41,345 nucleotides of DNA from the NCBI GenBank assembly GCA_003283905.1, contig QBXA01000012.1, positions 1 to 41,345 on the forward strand, read 5' to 3'. This DNA comes from Pelagibacteraceae bacterium AG-319-F18. GTDB lineage: Bacteria > Pseudomonadota > Alphaproteobacteria > Pelagibacterales > Pelagibacteraceae. The position numbers and the translations under genes are program-made. How positions within the stretch are numbered: position 1 is the first letter of the stretch; every line of letters begins with the position of its first letter. Under the pieces are notes generated by a model. It was not told the origin of the DNA, made no database searches, and saw only the letters and a program-made list of their open reading frames with translations. Of this stretch, positions 26,750-35,965 are shown in pieces.

Positions 26750-27874
26750 ATGAAAAAAATTATTTATAGAAAACTATTGTTAGATTGTTTGACATTTTTC
26801 TTTCTATCATTGTTTGGGGTCAGTGCAATTATTTGGGTTTTTCAGGCAGTAAATTTTTTAGATATTATGATTGAGGATGGTAGAAATTATAATGTATATT
26901 TCAATTATACATTACTAAATTTTCCAAAAATTATTAGTAGAATTTTACCTTTTGCGTTATTTTTTAGCTTTTCTTATACTTTTATTAAATATGAGACTAA
27001 CAACGAATTGATTATTTTTTGGAACCATGGGGTTAATAAAATAAATGTTGTTAATTTTTTTTTCTGGATTTCAATATTAATTATGTTGATCCAAATGATG
27101 CTTTTATCAATTATTGTCCCAAAATCTCAGGAAATAGCTCGAACAACATTAAGAAGTTCAAGCGTAGATTATTTTGAAGGATTAATTAAACCAAAAAAAT
27201 TTAATGATACTATAAAAGGGCTTACTATCTTTGCTGAAGACAAGAATGATAATGAGGAGTTTAAAAATATTTATATCAAAAAAAATAATGCAAAAAAAGG
27301 ATTTCAAATCACATTTGCTAAAAAAGGAGTTTTTGAATTTAGAGGTAATAAAAAAATTTTGGTGCTTTATGATGGTCAAACATTAACTCAAAAAGGAAAA
27401 AATGTTACCAACTTTGACTTTTCTAAATCAGATTTTGGTTTAGCTAATATGGACTCTCATCTTACTACTTATATAAAAATTCAAGAACAATCGACAATAT
27501 CTCTAATTAAATGTATGCAATATATTTTTGAGATAAAAAATTATAATAATATAACAAATTGCTACAAAGATAATCCTAGAGGTGCTTATAAAGAATTAAT
27601 TAGAAGATTAATAAGTCCTTTTTATTTACCAGTTTTAATTTTAATTTCATTATTATTAATTTTAACTTCAAAAGAAAATATTGAATATAACAAAAATAAG
27701 TATTCAATTTTTTTTATAGGATTTGGGATAATTATTTTATCTGAAAGCACACTTGGTTATGTTACTAATAATTTAATTAAGAATAGCTTAATTTTGATTC
27801 TACCTATATTTTTAATTTCAATAGTCTATTTTATTTTTGTTTATAAACTTAAATTATTTAATAAAAAAATATAA
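26750..27874 (+). CDS. lptF: LPS export ABC transporter permease LptF
   Basis: Inner-membrane permease that, with LptG and LptB, extracts lipopolysaccharide for the Lpt bridge. The 374 residues have membrane segments at the N-terminus (about 12-32, 50-75, 98-120), a central periplasmic beta-jellyroll, and three segments at the C-terminus (from about 290). This is the YjgP/YjgQ fold. A GAG motif precedes the ATG. lptG starts one base after its stop. It heads a run of six same-strand genes (lptF-lptG-lptD-surA-pdxA-rsmA). Confidence 0.92.
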   Translation: MKKIIYRKLLLDCLTFFFLSLFGVSAIIWVFQAVNFLDIMIEDGRNYNVYFNYTLLNFPKIISRILPFALFFSFSYTFIKYETNNELIIFWNHGVNKINVVNFFFWISILIMLIQMMLLSIIVPKSQEIARTTLRSSSVDYFEGLIKPKKFNDTIKGLTIFAEDKNDNEEFKNIYIKKNNAKKGFQITFAKKGVFEFRGNKKILVLYDGQTLTQKGKNVTNFDFSKSDFGLANMDSHLTTYIKIQEQSTISLIKCMQYIFEIKNYNNITNCYKDNPRGAYKELIRRLISPFYLPVLILISLLLILTSKENIEYNKNKYSIFFIGFGIIILSESTLGYVTNNLIKNSLILILPIFLISIVYFIFVYKLKLFNKKI

Positions 27875-27875
27875 G

Positions 27876-28949
27876 ATGAAAACATATACAAAATTTTTAT
27901 TAAGCGGATTCTTAAAGTCGTTTTTAAATGTCTTTTTTATTATGATTAGTCTTGTATTTATTCTCAATATTCTCAAAGAAATTGAGTTTTTTAATAATAA
28001 AGAAGTAAATTCATTTTATCCAATTTATTTATCTTTTATGAGTTCACCATCTATTGTTTTTGAAATGTTTCCTTTCATTTTTTTAATAGCTACTCAATTT
28101 TTTTTTTTAAAGCTATTTGAAAATGATGAAATAAATATTTTCAAATACTCTGGGCTAAAAAATATTAAGATAATTAATATATTAAGTTTAATAAGTTTTT
28201 TTATAGGGATCTTAATTATTACCGTGTTTTATTCATTTTCCTCTAATTTACAACATTATTATCTACAAATTAAAAATCAGTTTTCCGATGACAAAGTATA
28301 TTTGGCAGTCATAAATAAAAATGGTTTGTGGATAAAAGATGTTGTCGGCAATCAAACTAGTATTATAAATTCTTCAAAAATTGATAATAATTTTTTGACT
28401 AATACTTTTATAACAACTTTTGATGATGACTTTAATTTAATCAGGAGTCTGAAAAGTGATAAGATAGATATAAAAGATAAAGAATGGTTAATTTATGATG
28501 TTACAGTTTTTGAGGATAATATAAGTAAAAAAAAAGATTTGATAAAATTTAAATCAAATTTTAATCAAATGAAAATTGAAAATTTATTTTCAAATTTGTC
28601 ATCTTTATCACTATTAAAACTTATAGATTTAAGGCATAATTATAAATCATTAAACTATTCAACAGTAGATGTTGATATACAGATTTATAAAGTTGTGACA
28701 TATCCTTTATTTTTGGTAATAATGACGATCCTATCTTCAATTATAATGCTCAGTACCAAAAAATCTAATAGTAAATTTATTAAGATAATAATTGGTCTAT
28801 TTTTTTCAGTTGTAATTTATTATCTAAATAATTTTTTCAACGTCATGGGATCAACTGAAAAACTTCCTTTAATGGTTTCAATATGGACACCTATTATATT
28901 CTTAAGTTTAATAAATCTAATAATGTTACTTAATATAAATGAGAAATAG
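27876..28949 (+). CDS. lptG: LPS export ABC transporter permease LptG
   Basis: Second permease of the LptB2FG complex. From the ATG at 27876 (one base after the lptF stop) it has 357 residues with the same layout as LptF: three N-terminal membrane segments, a periplasmic domain (NKNGLWIKDVVGNQTSIINSS), and three C-terminal segments. The frame is open back to 27837, but that start would overlap lptF by 38 bases and add a lysine-rich leader. Its 3' end overlaps lptD by 11 bases. Confidence 0.92.
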   Translation: MKTYTKFLLSGFLKSFLNVFFIMISLVFILNILKEIEFFNNKEVNSFYPIYLSFMSSPSIVFEMFPFIFLIATQFFFLKLFENDEINIFKYSGLKNIKIINILSLISFFIGILIITVFYSFSSNLQHYYLQIKNQFSDDKVYLAVINKNGLWIKDVVGNQTSIINSSKIDNNFLTNTFITTFDDDFNLIRSLKSDKIDIKDKEWLIYDVTVFEDNISKKKDLIKFKSNFNQMKIENLFSNLSSLSLLKLIDLRHNYKSLNYSTVDVDIQIYKVVTYPLFLVIMTILSSIIMLSTKKSNSKFIKIIIGLFFSVVIYYLNNFFNVMGSTEKLPLMVSIWTPIIFLSLINLIMLLNINEK

Positions 28950-31641
28950 ATTTAAAGATTATATTTTTATTTTACTTAGTCTTTTTCTTTCATGTAAGAG
29001 CGTAAGTGCTAATGAACCCTTTATATTTGATGTTACTGAAATTGAAATTTTAGATAATGGAAATCAAATTTATGGTTTTAAAGGGGGTACCGCAACTTCC
29101 AAAGATGGTAGCACCATCACAGCTCAAAATTTTTATTATAATAAATTAACAAATATTTTAGAGACAACTGGTAATGTAAAATATTTAGATAAAATAAAAA
29201 ATATTATCATCACAACCGACAAAGCAATTTATATTAAAAATGATGAAAAAATATTTACAATTGGTAATTCAAAAGTTGTTAGTGAAAACAATACTATTAC
29301 ATCAAAAAATTTGGATTATGATAAAATCAATAATATTTTTCAAGCAAAAAAAAATGTTGAGGTAAATGATCTTGAAAAAGATACCACAATTAATGCAGAC
29401 GAAATCACTTATTTAAAAAATGAAGAAACAATTTTTACAAAAGGTAAAACTAAGGCTTTAATTAAAAAAAAATATATTTTTAATTCAGAAGATGTTTCTT
29501 TTTTAAGAAATACTGATGATCTATTTTCTAAAAAAAAATCAACTGTAGAAGATGATAATGGAAATATTTATAAACTCGACAACTTTACGTATAACGCTGA
29601 AAAAGAAATACTTAAAGGTAAGAATGTTGAAGTTTTAGCGAAAGTTGAGGAAAACAAAATTGATCAATATTTTTTTTCAGAGGGATTCTTTAATTTTAAA
29701 GATAAAAGCCATTTAGCAAAAGAAACTAAAATCAACTCACATAAAGAAGTGTTTGGCAATAAAAATCATGATCCAAGAATATATGGTTCGTCTTCTTTCA
29801 GTGATCAAAATAAAACTGTTGTTAATAACGGAATATTTACTAGTTGTAAAATTAATGACAATTGTCCTCCATGGAGCATAAAGGCGGAAAAAATAACACA
29901 TGACAAAATCAAAAAGGATATGATTTATAAAAATGCAATTCTAAAAATTTATGATGTGCCTGTTTTGTATTTCCCAAAGTTTTTTCACCCAGATCCATCG
30001 GTGAAAAGAAGAAGTGGATTTTTACAACCACAGTTTAATAATTCTGAAACCTTAGGTTCATCACTTTACATTCCTTATTTTAAAACTTTAGGGCCTGACA
30101 AAGATTTAACAATTAAGCCGACATTTTTTGAAAAACTTAAAAAATTTGAAAAAGAAAAATATATCCTACAAAGTGAATTTAGAAAGAAAGGAAAAAATTC
30201 TTCTCTTATCGCAGATTTTGCTTTTTTAAGAGATTACAAATCTTCAACAGATAATAAATTTAAAAATATTAATCATTTATTTTTAGATTACACAAATGAT
30301 TTAAAAATTCCAAATTATTTAAATAGTAAATTAGATGTTCAAATTGAGAAGGTTACTAATGATACATATCTAAAAGTATTTCAAAATAATCTGTTTGACA
30401 CTCCAGTAATGCCAGGAAGTCAAACAACAATGAATTCAAACCTTAAATTATACCTTGAAAAAGAAGATCAAAACTTAACAGCTGGTGTTGAAGTTTATGA
30501 AAATTTAGGAACAAAACATAGTGACAGATATCAATATACTTTACCTTACTATAATTTTTCAAAAAATTTAACTTCGGTACTTCCAGATGATTCTTTTTAT
30601 GGGTCTCTTAATTTTACTTCGAGTGGTAACAATAAACTCATAAATACTAATAATTTAAAAACCACAATTAGCAATACTCTTAACTATAGTTCTCCTGATT
30701 TTATATCTAATTTGGGATTTAAGAGTAATTTTAATTTATATCTTACAAACTCAAATGCTATTGGTAAAAATGATTTAATTTATACCTCAAGACCTCAAAT
30801 TGATGGAAAGAGCATGTTGTTATTTGATACCAGCATACCGTTAGTAAAATATAATGATATGAGCACAGAGACTATAACGCCCAGATTTTCTTTTAGAGTA
30901 AATCCTGGAAATAATATGAATGATTATAGTGAGGAGAAAAAAAATGTTAGTGCAGCTAATGCTTTTGATTTAAATAGACTTAGTCTTTCAGATGATTATG
31001 AGGCTGGAAGGTCACTAACATTAGGTCTAGGTTATAAGTTTGATGAAAACGAAACATATAAGAATGAAGACTCCAAAGACAAATACTTAGAGTTTACGTT
31101 AGCGACAGTTTTTAGAGATCAAATAGAAACTGAAATACCATCAAGTTCAACAATTAATCGAAAAAATTCCAATCTATTTGGATCAATTGATAATAGAATT
31201 TTTGAAAATGTAAATTTATCTTACAGCTTTTCACTAGATAATGATATGCAAACTATAAATAACAACAATATTGAAGCAGAAGTTTCAATAAACAATTTTA
31301 TTACATCTTTTAATTTTATTGAGAATAGAAATGAACTAGGGTCAACACATTTAATATCAAATTCAACAGAATATAAGGTAAACGATAATACATCGCTTAA
31401 ATTTTCAACAAGAAGAAATAAAGAAATTAATTTAACAGAATATTATAATTTAAGCTATGAGTATAAAAATGACTGTTTAACAGCTGCATTAAAATTTAAT
31501 AAAATATTTTACCAAGATAAAGATTTAGTTCCAACTGAAGATTTATTTTTTACAATAACACTAATTCCTCTTACAACTTATGAAAGAGAAATATATAAAA
31601 AAGTACCTGGATCTCCTGGTTTGAAGGGTTGGTTTAGATAA
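28939..31641 (+). CDS. lptD: LPS assembly outer-membrane protein LptD
   Basis: Outer-membrane barrel that inserts LPS into the outer leaflet. The 900 residues begin with a signal peptide (cleavage likely after SVSA, about residue 25), followed by the OstA/LptA-like beta-jellyroll domain with repeated DNAKYLKN-type units (residues about 30-260) and a C-terminal barrel. Cys303 and Cys309 (TSCKINDNCPPWSIKA) precede the barrel and Cys846 (NDCLTAALKF) lies near its end, the alphaproteobacterial pattern for disulfide linkage of the two domains. It is followed at zero distance by surA, a chaperone for its folding. Confidence 0.93.
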   Translation: MRNRFKDYIFILLSLFLSCKSVSANEPFIFDVTEIEILDNGNQIYGFKGGTATSKDGSTITAQNFYYNKLTNILETTGNVKYLDKIKNIIITTDKAIYIKNDEKIFTIGNSKVVSENNTITSKNLDYDKINNIFQAKKNVEVNDLEKDTTINADEITYLKNEETIFTKGKTKALIKKKYIFNSEDVSFLRNTDDLFSKKKSTVEDDNGNIYKLDNFTYNAEKEILKGKNVEVLAKVEENKIDQYFFSEGFFNFKDKSHLAKETKINSHKEVFGNKNHDPRIYGSSSFSDQNKTVVNNGIFTSCKINDNCPPWSIKAEKITHDKIKKDMIYKNAILKIYDVPVLYFPKFFHPDPSVKRRSGFLQPQFNNSETLGSSLYIPYFKTLGPDKDLTIKPTFFEKLKKFEKEKYILQSEFRKKGKNSSLIADFAFLRDYKSSTDNKFKNINHLFLDYTNDLKIPNYLNSKLDVQIEKVTNDTYLKVFQNNLFDTPVMPGSQTTMNSNLKLYLEKEDQNLTAGVEVYENLGTKHSDRYQYTLPYYNFSKNLTSVLPDDSFYGSLNFTSSGNNKLINTNNLKTTISNTLNYSSPDFISNLGFKSNFNLYLTNSNAIGKNDLIYTSRPQIDGKSMLLFDTSIPLVKYNDMSTETITPRFSFRVNPGNNMNDYSEEKKNVSAANAFDLNRLSLSDDYEAGRSLTLGLGYKFDENETYKNEDSKDKYLEFTLATVFRDQIETEIPSSSTINRKNSNLFGSIDNRIFENVNLSYSFSLDNDMQTINNNNIEAEVSINNFITSFNFIENRNELGSTHLISNSTEYKVNDNTSLKFSTRRNKEINLTEYYNLSYEYKNDCLTAALKFNKIFYQDKDLVPTEDLFFTITLIPLTTYEREIYKKVPGSPGLKGWFR

Positions 31642-32574
31642 ATGTTTAAAAATAAAATTTTAATATTCTTAACTCTTGTTTTTTTTTCTTATAATACAAA
31701 TATATTAAGTCTAGAAAATAAAATATTTTTAAAAATTGAAAATCAAATAATCACTAGCTTGGATATAGATAATGAATTCAAATATCTGATCGCTTTAAAT
31801 CAAAATTTAAAAAATTCAACAAAAGAGGATATAATTAAACTTTCAAAGAAATCAATTATTCAAGAAAGAATAAAAAAAATTGAGATTGAAAAAAACTTTA
31901 AAAACCCAAAAATACCTCAAGAATTTTTAGAACAAATCATAAAAAGTATTTATTCAAGAATTGGAATGAATACTTTAAATGAATTTAAGGAATATTTGAA
32001 AATAAATAACGTTAATTTTGAGGATGTAAAAAAAAAATTAGAAATTGAAGCGTTGTGGAATGAATTAATTATGATTAAATTTTCTTCAAAAGTTAAAATC
32101 AATGAAGAAAATCTTAAATATAAAATACAAAGAGATAATAATAAATATTTAAAATCTTATTTGTTATCAGAAATTTCTTTTGAAATTTCAAATTTAAAAG
32201 ATTTGGATAAAAAATTTATAGAAATAAGTGACGTAATAAAGAATAAAGGATTTGATTTTGCTGCATTAAAATTTAGTTTATCCCAAACGTCTAATCTTGG
32301 AGGTAAATTAGATTGGATCAATGAAAATTCTCTAAATAAAAATATTAAAGAAGCCATTAAAAATTTAAAAATTGATGATTTTACAAAACCAATTGTAGTC
32401 CCAGGTGGTTTTTTGATTTTACAAATTAACGATATAAAAAAAACTAAAATTGAAGTTAATGTTGAAAATGAATTAAAAAAATTAGTTAATTTTGAAAGGA
32501 ATAATCAATTAAATCAATATTCAAAAATTTATTTTAACAAGATTAAAAAAAACTTAGAAATTAATGAATTATAA
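31642..32574 (+). CDS. surA: SurA-like periplasmic chaperone / parvulin-type isomerase
   Basis: Exported protein (signal segment about residues 4-25) resembling SurA: an N-terminal chaperone region with IENQIITSLDIDNEFKYL, then one degenerate parvulin domain (about residues 165-270: FDFAALKFSLSQTSNLGGKLDWINENSL ... VVPGGFLILQIND). Position between lptD and pdxA matches the conserved surA locus. At 310 residues it is shorter than E. coli SurA (about 428), consistent with one parvulin domain instead of two. Isomerase activity is uncertain; the chaperone role is the safer inference. Confidence 0.85.
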   Translation: MFKNKILIFLTLVFFSYNTNILSLENKIFLKIENQIITSLDIDNEFKYLIALNQNLKNSTKEDIIKLSKKSIIQERIKKIEIEKNFKNPKIPQEFLEQIIKSIYSRIGMNTLNEFKEYLKINNVNFEDVKKKLEIEALWNELIMIKFSSKVKINEENLKYKIQRDNNKYLKSYLLSEISFEISNLKDLDKKFIEISDVIKNKGFDFAALKFSLSQTSNLGGKLDWINENSLNKNIKEAIKNLKIDDFTKPIVVPGGFLILQINDIKKTKIEVNVENELKKLVNFERNNQLNQYSKIYFNKIKKNLEINEL

Positions 32575-33523
32575 ACCAATAATAATTGTTGCAGGTGAGC
32601 CAAACAGTGTTTTTTTTGAACTATTTTTCAAAGTTATGAAAAAAAATATTAAATCGCCTATAATTTTAATTGCCTCAAAAAAATTATTTTTAAATCAAGC
32701 TAAAATTTTAAAACAGAAGATTAGCTTTAATTTAATTCATGATTTGAATTTAATAAAAAAAAGAAAAAATTTAAAGAAAATAAATTTAATAAATGTAGAT
32801 TTTAATCAATCACAAGCATTTAGTAAAATTACATCAAAATCAAATGATTATATTTTGTCATGTTTTAATATAGCAATTAATTTACTTAAAAAAAATATTA
32901 GTAATAAATTAATTAATGGGCCTATTTCTAAAAAAACTTTTTTAAAAAATAAATTTAATGGAATTACAGAATTTCTGGCAAAAAAAACTAATACGAAAAA
33001 ATTTGCAATGATAATATATAATAAGGACCTTTCAGTTTGCCCTTTAACTACTCACCTTCCAATCAAGTATGTTTCAAAAAAAATTAATAAACTAGAAATT
33101 ATTAATAAGGTAAAACTTATTAATATCTTTTGGAAAAAAACATTTAATAAAAAAGTAAGAATTGGTATTACGGGATTGAATCCTCATTGTGAAAGTATAG
33201 ATAAATTTAATGAAGATATAAAAATTGTCTTACCAGCAATTAAAAATTTAAAAAATCTTAATTATAATATTGATGGACCAATTCCTGCAGATACAGTTTT
33301 TTTAAAAAATAACAGAAAAAAATTTGATTTAATAATTGGCATGTATCATGATCAAGTTCTTACCCCAATTAAAACTCTATATGAATATGATGCTATAAAC
33401 TTAACTATTGGTCTTCCTTTTATACGAGTTTCTCCAGATCATGGTCCTAATGAAAATATGATTGGAAAAAATAAATCTAACTATTTAAGTTTGCTTAATT
33501 CAATTAAATTCCTAGACTTTTAA
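32564..33523 (+). CDS. pdxA: 4-hydroxythreonine-4-phosphate dehydrogenase
   Basis: Metal- and NAD-dependent oxidation in the DXP-dependent pyridoxal phosphate pathway. The 319 residues include GPISKKTF, metal-binding histidines in TTHLPIKYV, GLNPHCES and MYHDQVLTPIK, and the C-terminal LPFIRVSPDHGPNENMIG. The start overlaps surA by 11 bases and rsmA begins directly after the stop. Slightly short relative to E. coli (329), with no missing motif. Confidence 0.95.
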   Translation: MNYKPIIIVAGEPNSVFFELFFKVMKKNIKSPIILIASKKLFLNQAKILKQKISFNLIHDLNLIKKRKNLKKINLINVDFNQSQAFSKITSKSNDYILSCFNIAINLLKKNISNKLINGPISKKTFLKNKFNGITEFLAKKTNTKKFAMIIYNKDLSVCPLTTHLPIKYVSKKINKLEIINKVKLINIFWKKTFNKKVRIGITGLNPHCESIDKFNEDIKIVLPAIKNLKNLNYNIDGPIPADTVFLKNNRKKFDLIIGMYHDQVLTPIKTLYEYDAINLTIGLPFIRVSPDHGPNENMIGKNKSNYLSLLNSIKFLDF

Positions 33524-34309
33524 GTGATTAAAGCAAAAAAAAGTTTGGGTCAAAATTTCTTAATCGATAAAAATATAATTGATAAAATAATTAAAACTGT
33601 TCCAATTGCTAATAATGAAATCTTAGAAGTTGGTCCTGGGACAGGAAACTTGACTAGAGAAATTTTAAAAAATAACCCAAGAAAGATGTTCCTGATTGAA
33701 AAAGATACTTTTTTGGCAGAATCTTTAAAAAAAATAATTAATGAAAAGGTTACAATTTTCAATGAAGATATACTTAAATTTGATGAAAACTCATTATCCA
33801 AAAATAAAATTATAGTATTTGGAAATTTACCTTACAATATTTCAACAGAAATATTAAGTACATGGATAATAAATTTAAAAAATGATTATTGGTTTTCTGA
33901 CCTTATTTTAATGTTTCAGAAAGAAGTTGCTGATAGAATTATAGCTAAATTTAATACTTCTGCTTATGGAAGATTATCAATATTAGCAAATTGGAGACTT
34001 AATATAAATAAAATTTGCGATATATTGCCTGAAAGTTTTTCGCCAAGACCCAAAATAGAAAGTACTTTAATTCATTTTACTCCGAAAAAAGACTTTGCTG
34101 AAATTAAAGATCCTACTAATTTAGAAAAAATTACAAGAATATTTTTTAACCATAGGAGAAAGATGTTAAAAAAACCATTTAATCAAATATTTAATGGAAA
34201 AACTGATTTGCTTAATAAATTTGATATAGATTTAAATTTAAGGCCTCAAAACTTAGATTTTGAGACTTATTATAAGTTAACAATTGAATATGAAAATTTA
34301 AGAAGTTAA
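33524..34309 (+). CDS. rsmA: 16S rRNA A1518/A1519 dimethyltransferase RsmA (KsgA)
   Basis: Dimethylates two adjacent adenines in the 3' hairpin of 16S rRNA during small-subunit maturation, using SAM. The 261 residues carry [14 protein letters not shown] at the start, SAM motif [10 protein letters not shown] (35-44), the catalytic NLPYNIS and the C-terminal [12 protein letters not shown]. The start codon is GTG, directly after the pdxA TAA; the family N-terminus begins here, so the GTG is the likely start. The 3' end overlaps convergent gmk by 12 bases. Confidence 0.96.
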   Translation: MIKAKKSLGQNFLIDKNIIDKIIKTVPIANNEILEVGPGTGNLTREILKNNPRKMFLIEKDTFLAESLKKIINEKVTIFNEDILKFDENSLSKNKIIVFGNLPYNISTEILSTWIINLKNDYWFSDLILMFQKEVADRIIAKFNTSAYGRLSILANWRLNINKICDILPESFSPRPKIESTLIHFTPKKDFAEIKDPTNLEKITRIFFNHRRKMLKKPFNQIFNGKTDLLNKFDIDLNLRPQNLDFETYYKLTIEYENLRS

Positions 34310-34930
34310 TTTTTCAACGTGATTTCTAATATATTTCAAATCATAATCTTTAGAGCCATTAGAAATTTCAGCTTTAATTAAATTAGAAATTTTAGAATAA
34401 CAATTTTCTAAATTGTCATTTATAACTACATAATCATAGTTTATCCAATGCAAAACATCTCTTTCAAATTGTTTCATTCTTTCTTCAACAATTAATTTAT
34501 CTTTCATGTCTCTATTTGATAGTCTTTCAAATAAAACTTCTTTACTTGGAGGTAATATAAAAAATGTTACTAACTTATAATCTAACTTTATATTTTTAAT
34601 TTGATCTGCACCTTGCCAATCAATATCAAATAAAACATTTTTTCCTTTATTTAATCTATCAATAACTGGTGTTCTGGTTGTTCCATAAAAATTATTAAAT
34701 ACTTTCGCATATTCAAGAAATTCTTGATTTTTAATAAGCCTTTTAAATTCATCTTCTTTAACAAAATAATAATCTTTATTATTTATTTCATTAAGCCTTG
34801 GTTGACGAGTTGTGTGTGAAATGGAGATTTCATAGTTATCCATTTTGGATAACATTTTAACTAATGTGGTTTTACCCGCTCCCGATGGAGAAGATAAAAC
34901 AATCATTACCCCTTCATTGTCTGAGGGCAT
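34298..34930 (-). CDS. gmk: Guanylate kinase
   Basis: Phosphorylates GMP to GDP. The 210 residues contain the P-loop SPSGAGKT (14-21), [10 protein letters not shown] with the GMP-binding residues, [22 protein letters not shown], and FFILPPS. It lies 8 bases downstream of acpP. In many alphaproteobacteria fabF, mltG and a YicC-family gene lie between acpP and gmk; all are absent here. Confidence 0.97.
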   Translation of the reverse strand: MPSDNEGVMIVLSSPSGAGKTTLVKMLSKMDNYEISISHTTRQPRLNEINNKDYYFVKEDEFKRLIKNQEFLEYAKVFNNFYGTTRTPVIDRLNKGKNVLFDIDWQGADQIKNIKLDYKLVTFFILPPSKEVLFERLSNRDMKDKLIVEERMKQFERDVLHWINYDYVVINDNLENCYSKISNLIKAEISNGSKDYDLKYIRNHVEKLTS

Positions 34931-34938
34931 TTAAATTA

Positions 34939-35178
34939 TTAATTCGCTTTTCCTTCGATAAACTTAACTGCATCACCCACAGTTAAAATTTTCTCAGCTT
35001 CACTATCTGAAATTTCAGATCCAAATTCTTCTTCAAAAGCCATCACTAATTCAACAGTATCTAAGCTGTCAGCACCTAAATCATCTATGAAACTAGATTC
35101 TTCAGTTACTTTTGCTTCGTCAATACCTAAGTGATCAGCTACAATTTTTTTTACTTTGCTTGAAACTTCTTCTGACAT
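34939..35178 (-). CDS. acpP: Acyl carrier protein
   Basis: Carries growing acyl chains on phosphopantetheine attached to Ser38 in [10 protein letters not shown]. The 79-residue, strongly acidic protein is a typical AcpP ([15 protein letters not shown]). An AAGGA ribosome binding site precedes the ATG and a strong promoter candidate lies just upstream, so it is probably transcribed both from the fabD-fabG operon and on its own. Confidence 0.98.
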   Translation of the reverse strand: MSEEVSSKVKKIVADHLGIDEAKVTEESSFIDDLGADSLDTVELVMAFEEEFGSEISDSEAEKILTVGDAVKFIEGKAN

Positions 35179-35203
35179 ATTGATCCTTTTTAGTTATAAA
35201 TTG

Positions 35204-35231
35204 TTAATAGTTTAAAAAGCTATTTTGTCAA
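35204..35231 (-). promoter_or_regulatory. Likely internal promoter for acpP
   Basis: Minus strand: perfect TTGACA (35226-35231), overlapping the fabG stop codon, then 16 bases and TATTAA (35204-35209), about 25 bases before the acpP ATG. It lies in a 49-base gap that is large for this genome. It fits the need for much more AcpP than FabG or FabD. Confidence 0.55.
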
Positions 35232-35965
35232 GCCATATACATGCCCCCATTAACATGTAATGTTTCTCCATTTATATAATTAGACTGATCTGAAATTAAA
35301 AATAATACAGCATTTGCTATATCATTTGGCTCACCTAGACGGGCGGACGGTATTTTTGATACTATAACCTCTTTAAATTTCTCATCAATTTTATCCGTCA
35401 TTGCTGTTTTTATAAATCCTGGTGAAATACAATTTACATTAATATTTTTCTTAGCGTATTCTATTGCAAGACTTTTTGACATGGCGACAATCCCTGCTTT
35501 TGATGCTGTATAATTAGCTTGTCCTAAATTTCCAGTATGACCTACAACAGAGGTTATGTTTACAATTTTTCCAGATTTATTTTTTAACATTTTTTTAATA
35601 GCAAATTTACTCATTAAGAAAGTTGAAGTTAAATTAATATTTATAACTTTTTGCCATTCATCCAAACTCATTCTAATCGCAAGATTGTCTTGGGTTATAC
35701 CAGCGTTATTTACTATGCCATCTAAACTTCCACCCAATTCATTGGTAGCGTTTTCAATAAAATCTTCAATTTTGTCACTTTGAGAGATATCAAATTTTAA
35801 TATTTTAATATCTTCAAAATTTTTTTTAAGCTCTTCTAGTTTTTCAATTCTGGTACCTGAAGCCAAGATATTTGCGCCTGCTTCATTTAGTTTTTTAATT
35901 ATAGAATTTCCTATCCCACCTGATGCACCAGTTACAATAATGCTCTTTTTTTCTAAATTATTCAT
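35228..35965 (-). CDS. fabG: 3-oxoacyl-[acyl-carrier-protein] reductase FabG
   Basis: NADPH-dependent reduction of 3-ketoacyl-ACP in fatty-acid elongation. Short-chain dehydrogenase of 245 residues with cofactor motif TGASGGIG (12-19), NNAG at 86-89, catalytic Asn111, Ser139, Tyr152 and Lys156 (YTASK), and the C-terminal NGETLHVNGGMYM. The ATG overlaps the fabD stop (ATGA). Confidence 0.96.
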   Translation of the reverse strand: MNNLEKKSIIVTGASGGIGNSIIKKLNEAGANILASGTRIEKLEELKKNFEDIKILKFDISQSDKIEDFIENATNELGGSLDGIVNNAGITQDNLAIRMSLDEWQKVININLTSTFLMSKFAIKKMLKNKSGKIVNITSVVGHTGNLGQANYTASKAGIVAMSKSLAIEYAKKNINVNCISPGFIKTAMTDKIDEKFKEVIVSKIPSARLGEPNDIANAVLFLISDQSNYINGETLHVNGGMYMA

